In this document: piece by piece, positions 44,582 through 53,880 of the stretch
How the letters are laid out: each line of letters starts with the position of its first letter
Numbering within the stretch: position 1 is the first letter of the stretch
Assembly (NCBI GenBank): GCA_903866275.1
Contig: CAIPMU010000011.1
Span: 186,001 to 250,000 of the forward strand
DNA length: 64,000 bases
Direction: 5' to 3'
Source: Vampirovibrio chlorellavorus
GTDB lineage: Bacteria > Cyanobacteriota > Vampirovibrionia > Vampirovibrionales > Vampirovibrionaceae
The notes under the pieces: model-generated
The model's database searches: none
What the model was told of the DNA's origin: nothing
What the model saw: the letters and a program-made list of their open reading frames with translations, nothing else
Program-made: the position numbers and the translations under genes

Positions 44582-45594
44582 ATCTGCTATCGCATCTGTT
44601 GCACCGCCTGAACCAACCGGAGCCTCAACCATTTCAGGACACGATCTTTCTGCGGTTTATCGCGGTCTTGCTAATCACCAACTCCCACCTGGACGGTCTG
44701 TACCCCATCCCCGGACTGGCATCCGGCGGGGCGCTGGGAAATGCGATTTTTTTCATGCTCTCCGGTCTGGGGCTGGCACTCAGTAGCCAACACCGACCAC
44801 CGGAGCGTTTTTTAAGCTGGTTTTCGGCACGGGCCACCCGTATTTACCCCACTCTCTGGATCAGCCTGGTGGCCCTGAGCCTGATTCATCCCGTCCCCTG
44901 GCCCGGTCAGGGTATGTTTGCACTGATTCAAGGGCTTTTTTATCCCACCCCGTTCTGGTTTATTGCAGCACTCATGCTATTTTATGGCTTGCTGTACCCC
45001 ATCCTCAAAGCCCAACCCAAGCCTCGCACCATCCTGACCCTGATTGCAGGCCTATGCTTGCCCTATTTCTATATCTACTGCACCCGGCTGAATTTATCGG
45101 GTTTTGTGATTGAAGATTCCAGCCAGTTTAAATGGCTCTTTTACTTTCAAATCATGCTGTATGGAGTGTGGCTCGCGCATCGCTATCCGCAGATCAAAAA
45201 GCCCACCGTTCGAGATAGCATTAGACTCCTGTCAGGGCTTTTGCTCTACGTCGGACTAAAATTCCTGATTGCACATGGTACGTTCAGCACGTTTCAATTC
45301 CTGATCCATTGGCTCACCTTCCCCCTACTTTATTACGGCTTGAAAGTGGCCCAGGCACCGTGCATCACCCGTTGGCTCAGCGCGCGATATAGCGGGGCGT
45401 GCCTCACCTTTCTAGGCACTTGCACCCTGGAAATTTATTTATTGCAGCACCAACTCTACACCCTCCCCTGGCTGAAACCCCTTGGCTTTCCCCTGGGCTT
45501 GCTGTGTTTCTGGGGCATGCTGCTACCCTTGGCCTATGTGGCCCATCGCGCGTCGACGCCGCTACAGCGTTTGCTGGGCAGGTCAATCGCATGA
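44578..45594 (+). CDS. Acyltransferase-3 family membrane protein
   Basis: 338 residues, about ten membrane helices, of the AT3/OafA family that adds O-acetyl or other acyl groups to glycans. The first helices (FLRFIAVLLITNSHLDGLYP, with the conserved His) and the FFMLSGLGLAL segment are recognisable. It lacks a C-terminal SGNH domain. It overlaps both flanking genes by 4 bases and probably decorates the repeat unit. Confidence 0.85.
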   Translation: MNLLSHLLHRLNQPEPQPFQDTIFLRFIAVLLITNSHLDGLYPIPGLASGGALGNAIFFMLSGLGLALSSQHRPPERFLSWFSARATRIYPTLWISLVALSLIHPVPWPGQGMFALIQGLFYPTPFWFIAALMLFYGLLYPILKAQPKPRTILTLIAGLCLPYFYIYCTRLNLSGFVIEDSSQFKWLFYFQIMLYGVWLAHRYPQIKKPTVRDSIRLLSGLLLYVGLKFLIAHGTFSTFQFLIHWLTFPLLYYGLKVAQAPCITRWLSARYSGACLTFLGTCTLEIYLLQHQLYTLPWLKPLGFPLGLLCFWGMLLPLAYVAHRASTPLQRLLGRSIA

Positions 45595-46763
45595 AGATTT
45601 TAATGGTGCACAACTATTACCAGCAACGCGGCGGCGAGGATGCCGTGTTCGATCGCGAAGTCGCCCTGCTGGAATCGCAGGGACATCAGGTACATCCACT
45701 CACCTTCCAGAATCACCAGATTCAAGGCCGCTGGGCCAGCCTGTGGGCCGGACTCAACAGCCTGTTCAGCCTCCCCGCATTTTTCAAAACCTGGCAGGCC
45801 ATCCATCAATTTACCCCGGATCTGCTGCATGCCCATAATCTGTTTCCACTGGCATCGCCCTCGGTACTACTTGCCGCCAAATTAAACCACATTCCCGTGA
45901 TTGTGACCCTGCATAACTATCGCCTTATCTGCGCCAACGCCGTACTGTTTCGCGATGGCGCAGAATGCCGCAAATGCGTCAACCAACGCTGGCCACTGGC
46001 GGGTATCCTGCAGGGCTGCTACCGGGATTCCCGCCTGCAAAGTGCTGCGTTGGCAGGAATGACGAGCCTGCATCGGCAAATGGGCACCTGGAAGCATGCG
46101 GTCGATCGCTACATCACCCTCAGCCCCGCACAGCGAAATATCCTGCTGAACTCAGCCCTTTGCGTGCCCCCGGAACAACTGGCCATCAAGCCAAACTTCA
46201 CCGACAATACACCGCGGCCCAGCGAAACCAGCCCACCTGCCTATTTTCTATTCATTGGCCGACTTTCTGTAGAAAAAGGCGTAGAGCCCCTGCTGGCCGC
46301 ATTTAAACAGTCCTCCCTGCCACTGAAAATTATTGGTGCTGGCCCACTGGAAAACGCCGTCAAAGCAGCCGTGAGCGAATCACCCAACATCGAGTATCTG
46401 GGCTTTCAAGATAAAACGGTGCTCGCCAAAATACTGCATCAAGCCATTGCACTGGTTTATCCCTCAGTCTGTCCGGAAACGTTTGGACTCAGCATTATTG
46501 AAGCGTTTGCGGCACACGTGCCTGTTATCGCCTCCCGACTTGGCGCACCAGGCGATCTGGTGACTCATCGCGAAAATGGCCTGCTGGTGGAGCCCGGAGA
46601 CGTCGAAGCGTTACGGACCGCCGCCGAAACCCTGCGAGCCGATCCCGCCTTGCGCCAGCAATTGGCCGAAGCCGCCTACCAGCACTTTCTGGCCCAGTAC
46701 ACCGAGACCCGCAATTATGAAGCCCTGATGGACATTTACCATGACGTCCTTGCCGCCCGATAA
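45591..46763 (+). CDS. Family 4 glycosyltransferase
   Basis: 390 residues beginning MKILMVHNYYQQRGGED, whose ATG overlaps the stop of the acyltransferase gene; a longer frame upstream is only out-of-gene reading. The GT-B fold shows FIGRLSVEKGVEPLL and the donor-site stretch CPETFGLSIIEAFA. A CRKCVNQRW segment in the middle belongs to the usual Cys-containing insertion of this GT4 subgroup. It adds another sugar of the repeat unit and overlaps the next gene by 23 bases. Confidence 0.92.
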   Translation: MKILMVHNYYQQRGGEDAVFDREVALLESQGHQVHPLTFQNHQIQGRWASLWAGLNSLFSLPAFFKTWQAIHQFTPDLLHAHNLFPLASPSVLLAAKLNHIPVIVTLHNYRLICANAVLFRDGAECRKCVNQRWPLAGILQGCYRDSRLQSAALAGMTSLHRQMGTWKHAVDRYITLSPAQRNILLNSALCVPPEQLAIKPNFTDNTPRPSETSPPAYFLFIGRLSVEKGVEPLLAAFKQSSLPLKIIGAGPLENAVKAAVSESPNIEYLGFQDKTVLAKILHQAIALVYPSVCPETFGLSIIEAFAAHVPVIASRLGAPGDLVTHRENGLLVEPGDVEALRTAAETLRADPALRQQLAEAAYQHFLAQYTETRNYEALMDIYHDVLAAR

Positions 46764-47535
46764 ATTACCCAAACGCAACGTACTGGGCATTGGCGTGACC
46801 CAGGCGCCTTATGCTGCCGCAGTGCAGCATCTGGTAGAACTGGCCCAGCAGCGCGTCTCCGCCTATGTCTGCGTGGCCAACGCGCACATGCTGGTGGAGG
46901 CGAATCAGGATCACAGTTTTTGGGACGTGCTGGATCAGGCCGAGCTGGTCACCCCCGACGGCAAGCCGCTCTCAGTGATGATGAACTGGCTCTATCAAAC
47001 GCAGCAGGAGCGCGTGGCCGGACCCGATTTGATGGTGAGTCTGTTTGAACGAGCCGAAGCGGAAAACCTGCGCCTCTTTCTGTTTGGTTCCACCCCACAG
47101 GTCCTGGAAGCCATTACCCAAAAAGCAAAACAACTGTACCCCCAGCTAACACTGGCCGGACAACTCTCCCCACCATTTCAGGCAATTTCTCCGGCTGAGG
47201 AAGAAGCCATGATTCAGCAGATTAATGATTCCGGGGCGAATCTGGTTCTGGTGGCACTGGGCTGCCCCAAGCAGGAGCGCTGGATGCATGCGCATTCGCC
47301 CCAAATTCAGGGCGTTTTAATTGGAGTGGGTGCAGCGTTTCCGTTTTTCAGCGGCGATTTAAACCGCGCCCCCCACTGGATGCAGAACGCCAGCCTGGAA
47401 TGGCTGTATCGGTTGTACTGCGAACCCCGGCGATTGTTTCAGCGGTATCTCATCACCAATTCCCGGTTTATGCTGCTCGCCCTGATTCAGCTGTTTAAAC
47501 ATTACACCTCGCCAAAACCAAACCCTGATCAATAG
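46741..47535 (+). CDS. WecG/TagA/CpsF family glycosyltransferase (GT26)
   Basis: 264 residues. The family is marked by VANAHMLVEAN, VTPDGKPL and ALGCPKQERWMHAH. Members add N-acetylmannosaminuronic acid, ManNAc or glucose as the second sugar on a lipid-linked monosaccharide. It is the last gene of the polysaccharide operon, 58 bases before the convergent acyltransferase gene. The donor cannot be told from sequence. Confidence 0.92.
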   Translation: MTSLPPDKLPKRNVLGIGVTQAPYAAAVQHLVELAQQRVSAYVCVANAHMLVEANQDHSFWDVLDQAELVTPDGKPLSVMMNWLYQTQQERVAGPDLMVSLFERAEAENLRLFLFGSTPQVLEAITQKAKQLYPQLTLAGQLSPPFQAISPAEEEAMIQQINDSGANLVLVALGCPKQERWMHAHSPQIQGVLIGVGAAFPFFSGDLNRAPHWMQNASLEWLYRLYCEPRRLFQRYLITNSRFMLLALIQLFKHYTSPKPNPDQ

Positions 47536-47592
47536 AACACTTTCCGGGTTCGCAACGCAAGCCCAGAAAGCGCCTGATCGATTACAGCATTT

Positions 47593-48771
47593 TCAGCGAC
47601 TACTGCCTGAACCCAGTAATAAGTTGCGGATTTTTTGACGCCAGGGCATTTCAACGGTTTTATACAAGACCACGGAACTCAGCAAGGTCAGCGCCAGTAC
47701 CAGCCCGCACAATGCCAACTGCACCGGCAGGGTCGTGGTTTTAATCTCAAAGTGGACCCCCTTCAACAAGCCATGTCTCAGGTAGCGGAAGATTAAATTG
47801 TGAATCAGATAAAACGAATAACTGATCTCTCCGCCAAAGACCACCAGCGGAGCGGCAAACAGCGTCAGCGGGGCCTTTGCCCGCTCACAACCCGCCAGGA
47901 TCAAAATAAACAGCAAGGCCGGCCCCATGTAAAACAGGTAATACGCCTCTTTCAATCTGCCCCAGGGTTCAATGACAACGGGCAACGTCCACAACAGCAA
48001 CGCCAGACCCGTCAACGCCATGGCCGGTGCCAGACGATGCTGTGCAAATGAAGTCACCCAGTTAGGCCAGCGGTGCGATTGAACAAGAAAGAGCCAGCCC
48101 CCGGCCAGCCCCAGCCAGAATTCCAGCAGTCGATTGAACGGGAAATGCGGGCCCGCATAAAAATTCTGATCCGGCAAAAGATAAAGAATGCCCACTATTG
48201 AAGCCATCAATAGCATGCCACTTAAAAACGCTTTACGGGGCGCTAAAAACAGGGCCGTCAGCACTGGAAACGCCAGATAAAAGAAAAATTCGACGCCAAT
48301 ACTCCAGCCCACATCGTTAAAACTGCCGCAACTGGATTGGGTCAAACACTGGGTCAGGGTGATATTTTGAGCCAGCGGCAACCAGAACGCCGTTTTAGAG
48401 GGCGAAAACCATTCCAGCGGGATGGCCAACAACGTGGTTAAAAAGAAAACCGGATAAATGCGCGAAAAACGCGCGATATAAAACTTTTTCAGAGCAAGCG
48501 GTCGATCCGCGCGCGGGGGATAGTTCACAAACAGCACGAAACCACTCAGCACATAAAAGAGGGAAACCCCCAGGTGCCCCAGATTTCTGACGATCAACAA
48601 GAGGGCCGGGTTGTGAATGCCGAAAAAATTAAAGTGATACATGCCGTGCGAGATAAATACCAGAAACGCCGCATAAAACCGAAAGCCCGTCAGGCTATCA
48701 ATCATCTGTTTGGATGACGGGCTTTCCGGAAGGTGCTCTTGTTTTGATAATTCGGCGTCATGCTGAGACAC
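47593..48771 (-). CDS. Acyltransferase-3 family membrane protein, convergent
   Basis: 392 residues, about ten membrane helices, AT3 family like the shorter one at 44578 but not closely similar. The markers are LTGFRFYAAFLVFISHGMYH (29-48) with the catalytic His, and SLFYVLSGFVLF. It is read toward the polysaccharide operon from the opposite strand, so it has its own promoter. It probably acylates the same or a related glycan. Confidence 0.87.
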   Translation of the reverse strand: MSQHDAELSKQEHLPESPSSKQMIDSLTGFRFYAAFLVFISHGMYHFNFFGIHNPALLLIVRNLGHLGVSLFYVLSGFVLFVNYPPRADRPLALKKFYIARFSRIYPVFFLTTLLAIPLEWFSPSKTAFWLPLAQNITLTQCLTQSSCGSFNDVGWSIGVEFFFYLAFPVLTALFLAPRKAFLSGMLLMASIVGILYLLPDQNFYAGPHFPFNRLLEFWLGLAGGWLFLVQSHRWPNWVTSFAQHRLAPAMALTGLALLLWTLPVVIEPWGRLKEAYYLFYMGPALLFILILAGCERAKAPLTLFAAPLVVFGGEISYSFYLIHNLIFRYLRHGLLKGVHFEIKTTTLPVQLALCGLVLALTLLSSVVLYKTVEMPWRQKIRNLLLGSGSSR

Positions 48772-48851
48772 AACCAGATCATCCTTTACGTTTTATACGC
48801 TTTTTATGGCATCAACTCCTTTACTCTAAATTGTCGAGATCCAACGCACAA

Positions 48852-48868
48852 CCTCCATCCACAGGAGG
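48852..48868 (+). promoter_or_regulatory. Hairpin covering a ribosome binding site
   Basis: CCTCC (48852-48856) can pair with GGAGG (48864-48868) around a 7-base loop. GGAGG is the core of the ribosome binding site of the 27-codon frame that follows, so the hairpin could shut its translation. Confidence 0.5.
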
Positions 48869-48878
48869 AGAGCAATCC

Positions 48879-48962
48879 ATGATTCAATCCGCCACATTCA
48901 ACGGAACGCTGCTTTTACTGCGATTAAACGATACGGAAAGCATACGAAATCGGTTTCCATGA
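48879..48962 (+). CDS. 27-residue small protein or leader peptide before the Wzc-like gene
   Basis: ATG at 48879 lies 8 bases after AGGAGGAG, one of the best ribosome binding sites in the window. The frame codes MIQSATFNGTLLLLRLNDTE and a short basic end, stopping at 48962. The central part is hydrophobic (GTLLLLRL) but too short to be a sure membrane helix. The stop is 49 bases before the GTG of the Wzc-like gene. No run of one amino acid suggests classical attenuation. It may couple or tune translation of the next gene. Confidence 0.5.
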   Translation: MIQSATFNGTLLLLRLNDTESIRNRFP

Positions 48963-49011
48963 AGGGAAAGCCACCAAAGAACGTAGAATAATTCAGGGAA
49001 GCGCACAAAAC

Positions 49012-51186
49012 GTGCAGTATCAACCAGAACATGTCGAGGAAGCACTGCTGATTGACACCAGTCAATTGGTTCAGGCGCTCAAGGCCAAGAGAAAGCTCAT
49101 CGCAGCGATTTCTCTGGGCGTTGCACTGGTTGTGGGAATTTTCAGTTTCATCTTCTTTCACGAAAAATATTACGCTGAGGGTACTTTGCTCTCCAGTCCG
49201 GCCGAGTTATCACATGTCGTCACGGATGTAGCGATTGGCAACGCCCTGACGCGCAACGATCGCGTTGATTCCAACCCCTACAAGAATCAGGAAGAGCTTC
49301 TCAAAAGCAAACTGATCGCCGATCAGGTGTTTGCCGCTATGAAGCAGGAAGGCATTCATCCCGCCGATCCCAATCCAGCAAACCTGCATGGCAAAGTCAT
49401 CAACGCTTCCTATATCAAAGGTACCGACTTCATTCGCATCTCCGCCACTGCCGATTCCCCGGCCAAAGCCCAAAAAATTGCCCGAGCCTACCTGAACAGC
49501 TATTTAGCCTTGATGGATAAAATTTCCTTTCAGCCGCTAAAAAAGCAGAAAGAACTGTTCACCGGACAAGTGGCCAGCGCTGAAACGGATTTGGATGCCA
49601 TAAACACTAAAATTAAAGACTATCAATCCGCTTACGGCATTCTGGATCTGGAAGTGGAAAGCCCGGATCAGGTGCATGAACTGGCTCGACTGGACAGCGA
49701 TGCCAACACAGTAGAGTCTGGATTAGCCCAGAAACGGGCAGAAGTGGCTCGCCTGCGCCAACAACTCAAACTGGGCGGACAAGATATTACCCGTGCCATT
49801 TCGGCGGTAGCCACCGGCCAGAATGTCATGCTGAACGATCTCAATACCAAACTACAAGACGCTCAGAAAGAATACCAGACCAAGGCTCTGACGTATGCCG
49901 CCACCAACCCGGAGATGGAACAACTGGAAACCCAGATCCATATTCTGCAACGGCAGGTAACGGATCAGCATATTCAAACCGTGGGCCAAACGAACAAAAC
50001 CAACCCACCGTTTATCAAGGATAGCGTTCGCACCGAACTAGTCTCACGGCTGGCACTGGCAGAATCTGAAGTATCGGCCATGCAGCGCCGACTGCAAACC
50101 ACTCGCAGCCAGTACGGCAGAATGCGAGCCGGACTGCACAACCTGCCCCAACAACAACTGGAGTACGCCAAACTGCAGCTGGATCGCAAGAACAAGGAAG
50201 ACGTGTTGACCCGCCTGAAACAGAAGCTGTCGGAATTACAGATTCAGGAAACACTGGCGCACCAGGAGCAAGTGGTCATTGATCAGCCCCACGCAACCGA
50301 CCACCCCCTATTTCCCAGCCGATTACACATCATCATGCTGAGCGGTCTGGCCGCAGCCGTACTCAGCGCCCTCGGGGTAGCCGTTCACTCCCTGGTCACC
50401 AATCGGGAAATTCGCCCTGAATTTTTTGAGCAAGCCCTGGGCCTGCCCATACTCTCGGTCATCCCCTGGCTGGATGAGGAAGAATGGCAACGCTACCGAA
50501 GCAGGGGACTGCTGGAAGTCACAGCCAGTCCGGGAGATCCCCGTCTCCTGAGAGCCTATCAGAATTTAGCGCTGAACCTGAAGGCTCAGCGCCATTTGCA
50601 CAAAAAAAATACCTTTGTAACCTCCGCCATTACCCAACCTTCCGGCTGCTCGGTCGTGCTGAGCAATATTGCCTTTTGTCTGGCCCAAAGCGGCGAAAAT
50701 GTCCTGCTGATTGATGCCAACCTGAGAGAACCCTGTCTACATGTGGCCTTCCATCACAACCTCGACTATGAAACCGGCTTGCCCGAAGTCATCAATAGCC
50801 TTTGCGAGAAACTCTACAAGAATGATGGCAGTTCACCCGCCGAACTCCTGCCGCTGATCACCGGAGCTGCGGTACAATCCGGGGTTCATCCCCAGCTGCA
50901 GTATCTGAACGCCGGGGTTGCCATGGAAAACACCTTCGAGTTTCTGAACTCCAAAGGCTTTGCCGCGCTCATTAATACCGTTCGCACCCATTACGACTGG
51001 GTGCTGATCGATGCCCCGCCCTTCCTGCAAGCGCCAGATGCCGCCGTTTTACTGGGCTATACGGATGGTCTCATTCTGCTGGTCGAACACAGCGCCGATG
51101 AATCACAGGTCCTGGCCACCAAGCGCAAGGTGGAACGACTAAACTCCCGTATTGCAGGCACCGTACTCAGACACCCCAAGGCTTAA
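49012..51186 (+). CDS. Wzc/GumC-like polysaccharide co-polymerase with degenerate BY-kinase domain
   Basis: 724 residues: cytoplasmic start, membrane helix (about 33-50), large coiled-coil periplasmic domain, second helix (about 440-460), then a C-terminal bacterial tyrosine-kinase-like domain (about 475-724). The kinase keeps the Walker A' LLIDANL (565-571) and Walker B VLIDAPP (664-670) motifs, but Walker A reads PSGCSV (543-548) where active enzymes have GEGKST: the lysine is replaced by Cys. The tail also lacks the usual Tyr cluster. It probably controls chain length and scaffolds export without tyrosine kinase activity. Start is GTG at 49012. No Wzb-type phosphatase is in the window. Confidence 0.88.
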   Translation: MQYQPEHVEEALLIDTSQLVQALKAKRKLIAAISLGVALVVGIFSFIFFHEKYYAEGTLLSSPAELSHVVTDVAIGNALTRNDRVDSNPYKNQEELLKSKLIADQVFAAMKQEGIHPADPNPANLHGKVINASYIKGTDFIRISATADSPAKAQKIARAYLNSYLALMDKISFQPLKKQKELFTGQVASAETDLDAINTKIKDYQSAYGILDLEVESPDQVHELARLDSDANTVESGLAQKRAEVARLRQQLKLGGQDITRAISAVATGQNVMLNDLNTKLQDAQKEYQTKALTYAATNPEMEQLETQIHILQRQVTDQHIQTVGQTNKTNPPFIKDSVRTELVSRLALAESEVSAMQRRLQTTRSQYGRMRAGLHNLPQQQLEYAKLQLDRKNKEDVLTRLKQKLSELQIQETLAHQEQVVIDQPHATDHPLFPSRLHIIMLSGLAAAVLSALGVAVHSLVTNREIRPEFFEQALGLPILSVIPWLDEEEWQRYRSRGLLEVTASPGDPRLLRAYQNLALNLKAQRHLHKKNTFVTSAITQPSGCSVVLSNIAFCLAQSGENVLLIDANLREPCLHVAFHHNLDYETGLPEVINSLCEKLYKNDGSSPAELLPLITGAAVQSGVHPQLQYLNAGVAMENTFEFLNSKGFAALINTVRTHYDWVLIDAPPFLQAPDAAVLLGYTDGLILLVEHSADESQVLATKRKVERLNSRIAGTVLRHPKA

Positions 51187-51371
51187 ACGCATCAACTGGT
51201 CTATCCAGCACCTTTACCAGACAGAAAAGAAGACTGACCTTCTTACTGAGCAGACAGCCTGATGTCCTGTCATCGGCTCCAAACACGGATTAAACCCCAC
51301 CCAATCAATCCACCGCAGGGTTTTTAGGTTATTTTTCTCCTGAACAGCTTCTCTCGCTTAACCTCACAGGC

Positions 51372-51418
51372 ATTTTTGGCCTTCAATTTACTACAAAAGA
51401 AGTAAATCGGCCAAAAAT
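51372..51418. repeat. Long imperfect hairpin between the Wzc-like gene and the sugar transferase gene
   Basis: ATTTTTGGCC and ATTTACT pair with AGTAAAT and GGCCAAAAAT, giving 17 base pairs around an 8-base loop, interrupted by a 4/1 internal loop. It ends in AT-rich sequence on both sides and could act as a bidirectional terminator or an attenuator. The 308-base gap (51187-51494) holds nothing else I can support. Confidence 0.5.
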
Positions 51419-51494
51419 TAAAGTTCTGACATCTTTTGTCGATAAGATCCACATAGTGGCAGATAGAAGCTGAAAGACTTGTAAGGCACACTGC

Positions 51495-52661
51495 ATGATG
51501 AATCATCCTCGAAAACAGGACAAACGCAGGACTGATTTAAACGACTTTGAACGTCTGGCGCTGAATCATCCCAGCATCAGTCGGGTGGAGGCCTACAATC
51601 CACTACTCATCGATGTGGTTGAAGACGATACCCTGACCACCTCGAACAAGCCCAGCAAAGCCCAAACGCTGGCCTGCCTCGCCCTGATTGACTTTGGGGT
51701 TCTACTACTAGGGCTCACCGCTATTCTGGGTATTGAAACACAGTTTGATCTCCAATTAAATTTGCCGCTCAGCACATTTTTGGGTTGCAATTTGCTGTTG
51801 GCCATTGCCCTCGGGACCGTATGCAACTATATGGACCTCGTCGACAGTCGCCATTGCCTGGGCAAAGCCGTTGCCATTTGCCTGATTCTTTCACTGATTA
51901 ATGGACTCAGTCTGCTGCTGAGCGGTAGCAGTAACTCGCTGAGCCTCTGTCTGTCCCTGCCCGTGACCTTTGGCCTATTGGCCCTGATTTCCGGATGGTT
52001 TCATTATGAATTAAGCCGCCCATTCCGGCTAAACGTGCCACACAGCGTTTACCGCTCACTGGAACTGGCCCTGAAACGGCTGGTGGATCTGAGCTCAGCC
52101 AGTCTGGGGCTGCTGTTACTCTCACCCGTATTGGCGGTCACGATGTTGATACTCTATCTGGAATGCAAGAGTTCACCACTCTTTACCCAGTTTCGTATTG
52201 GCGAAAACGAGCAACCTTTCCGCATGTACAAACTTCGCTCCATGATTCCCAATGCAGAGGCCTTATCCCCCGTTGACCCTTCCAACACAGGTGCCGAACA
52301 ACTTTACAAGCATCAGAACGACCCCCGAATTACCCGACTGGGTAAGCTCATTCGTAAACTCAGTGTGGATGAACTTCCCCAGCTCTGGAACGTGATTCAG
52401 GGGGAGATGTCGCTGGTTGGTCCCAGACCGCCCCTGGTCCAGGAGTATCAACAGATGAACGCACTCCACCGTCGTAAATTCGAATGCTGCCCAGGACTGA
52501 CCGGATTATGGCAGATCACTGGACGGGTGAAAAACCAGAGACAATTTGGAGCAGTGGCCCGCTATGACATCCAGTATCTGGAAAACTGGTGTCTGCTGGA
52601 AGATTTAAAAATCCTGCTCAAGACCATCCCGGTGGTGATACTGCAACGCGGCGCATTCTAG
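51495..52661 (+). CDS. Undecaprenyl-phosphate sugar-1-phosphate transferase (initiating, WbaP/ExoY-like)
   Basis: 388 residues. Four hydrophobic segments in the N-terminal half (about 55-175) precede the bac_transf catalytic domain, whose signatures are MYKLRSM, KLSVDELPQLWNVI, SLVGPRPP and GLTGLWQITGR. It moves a sugar-phosphate from a UDP-sugar to undecaprenyl phosphate and so starts repeat-unit synthesis. Galactose, glucose or an amino sugar could be the donor. It lies with the Wzc-like gene, apart from the main operon, with a hairpin in between. Confidence 0.93.
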   Translation: MMNHPRKQDKRRTDLNDFERLALNHPSISRVEAYNPLLIDVVEDDTLTTSNKPSKAQTLACLALIDFGVLLLGLTAILGIETQFDLQLNLPLSTFLGCNLLLAIALGTVCNYMDLVDSRHCLGKAVAICLILSLINGLSLLLSGSSNSLSLCLSLPVTFGLLALISGWFHYELSRPFRLNVPHSVYRSLELALKRLVDLSSASLGLLLLSPVLAVTMLILYLECKSSPLFTQFRIGENEQPFRMYKLRSMIPNAEALSPVDPSNTGAEQLYKHQNDPRITRLGKLIRKLSVDELPQLWNVIQGEMSLVGPRPPLVQEYQQMNALHRRKFECCPGLTGLWQITGRVKNQRQFGAVARYDIQYLENWCLLEDLKILLKTIPVVILQRGAF

Positions 52662-52922
52662 ATCGCCCCCCTACGAGCCCTCTCACTGGCCGAATGACAC
52701 TGTGCGCTCAATCCCACCCAACGCGCTTCTATGATCCATCGTATTTGGCTGGCGATCGATTGGTACCTGTCGTTTCCCAACAATAGACAGGGTGAGAATG
52801 TCATTCCCGTCAGAATGATCTATGATTAAAAGTGAACGAAGTGCTGCTGGGCGAGAGCATTTTTTTGCTCGGCGATCCAGAAGGACGCTTCTTCACACCT
52901 TGCCAGAGAGAGGAAACCAGCC

Positions 52923-53774
52923 ATGACCGTGCCTCCACCCAGAACTAAAACAGTATCCGCCATTTCCAAACGGCTGATTGAGGATCATGAGCGCATGCGA
53001 AAGCATCTGGCCGACTTGAAAACAGCCTTGCAAGAGATCTGTCACCGTCAGTCCCAGGAGCACCTGCAGCAAGCCCAGCATTTGGCGCATCTGGTGGTTC
53101 AGGAAATGAACACCCACGCCGCCTATGAAGAGCATGCCCTGTTTCCGGCTTTGGCCAAACATCACCCCATGCCCATTCTGGAGATTGAGCATGAAGAGGC
53201 CTTTTTGCAACGGGCCGCGCTGGTTTCGGGCATATTAAACTACACCTTTCCCGAGGACTGCAATGATAAACTCTACCAGCAAGGCATGGACTTCATCGAA
53301 ATGATGCTCCGCCATATGGCCAAAGAGGAACGGGCGATCTTTCCATTGGCCGAGGACACCCTGTCTCCTGCGGAAAAGCATCAGGTCATCTCACAAATGG
53401 AAGATATTCGGGCCCGGGCCCGTGTAATTCCTACTGAAGCCCGGCCACCGGAGGCTCGGCAATTCATTTCTTTTCATGTTCCCCTCGACAGCCCACTCAC
53501 ACAGGACATACAAACCGAAGCCCTGCTGGAACAGGACAGCCTGCAGTTAAAAACGGTCTCCCTGCGTGCCGGACAGGCACTGGCCACGCACTGGTCTCCC
53601 AAACAGGTCAGCCTGATCCTGCTCACGGGTTCCGCGCAATGGAATGGGCCCGATACTACCGTGGATCTGGAACCCGGCAACGGCTTATGCATGGACCCCA
53701 AGCTACGCTACTCAGTCAGTGCCAAAACGGACTGCCGCTTTTTAATGATTGGTCATTCCGACCTCTTGAATTAA
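52923..53774 (+). CDS. Hemerythrin-like HHE domain fused to a cupin domain
   Basis: 283 residues. Residues about 14-150 form a four-helix hemerythrin-like domain with ligand candidates H22 (EDHERM), H71 (EEHALFP), H90, H131 and E135/E136 (HMAKEERAIFP), enough for a di-iron site. Residues about 180-283 look like a cupin barrel (PEARQFISFHV, HWSPKQVSLILLTGSAQW), without a clear HxH metal motif. Such proteins sense or store oxygen or nitric oxide, or act in iron handling. AGGA upstream of the ATG is a good ribosome binding site. It precedes the P-type ATPase gene by 106 bases. Role unproven. Confidence 0.75.
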   Translation: MTVPPPRTKTVSAISKRLIEDHERMRKHLADLKTALQEICHRQSQEHLQQAQHLAHLVVQEMNTHAAYEEHALFPALAKHHPMPILEIEHEEAFLQRAALVSGILNYTFPEDCNDKLYQQGMDFIEMMLRHMAKEERAIFPLAEDTLSPAEKHQVISQMEDIRARARVIPTEARPPEARQFISFHVPLDSPLTQDIQTEALLEQDSLQLKTVSLRAGQALATHWSPKQVSLILLTGSAQWNGPDTTVDLEPGNGLCMDPKLRYSVSAKTDCRFLMIGHSDLLN

Positions 53775-53880
53775 GCACTCCATTCACACACCTCGCCAGT
53801 CAGTCATCCGGTCCAAAATAGCGCCCCGTGGGTTGACCTCGGACCGGTTTTAAACTATTTATATTTCCCAGAGGCTGTTC

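Noticed and set aside
45399-45590. N-terminal extension of the GT4 gene
   Set aside because: Lies inside the acyltransferase gene in another frame; the true start is the ATG overlapping its stop, followed by the normal GT4 beginning.
51324-51506. 60-codon minus-strand frame before the sugar transferase gene
   Set aside because: Overlaps the start of a real gene and the hairpin, with no well-spaced ribosome binding site.
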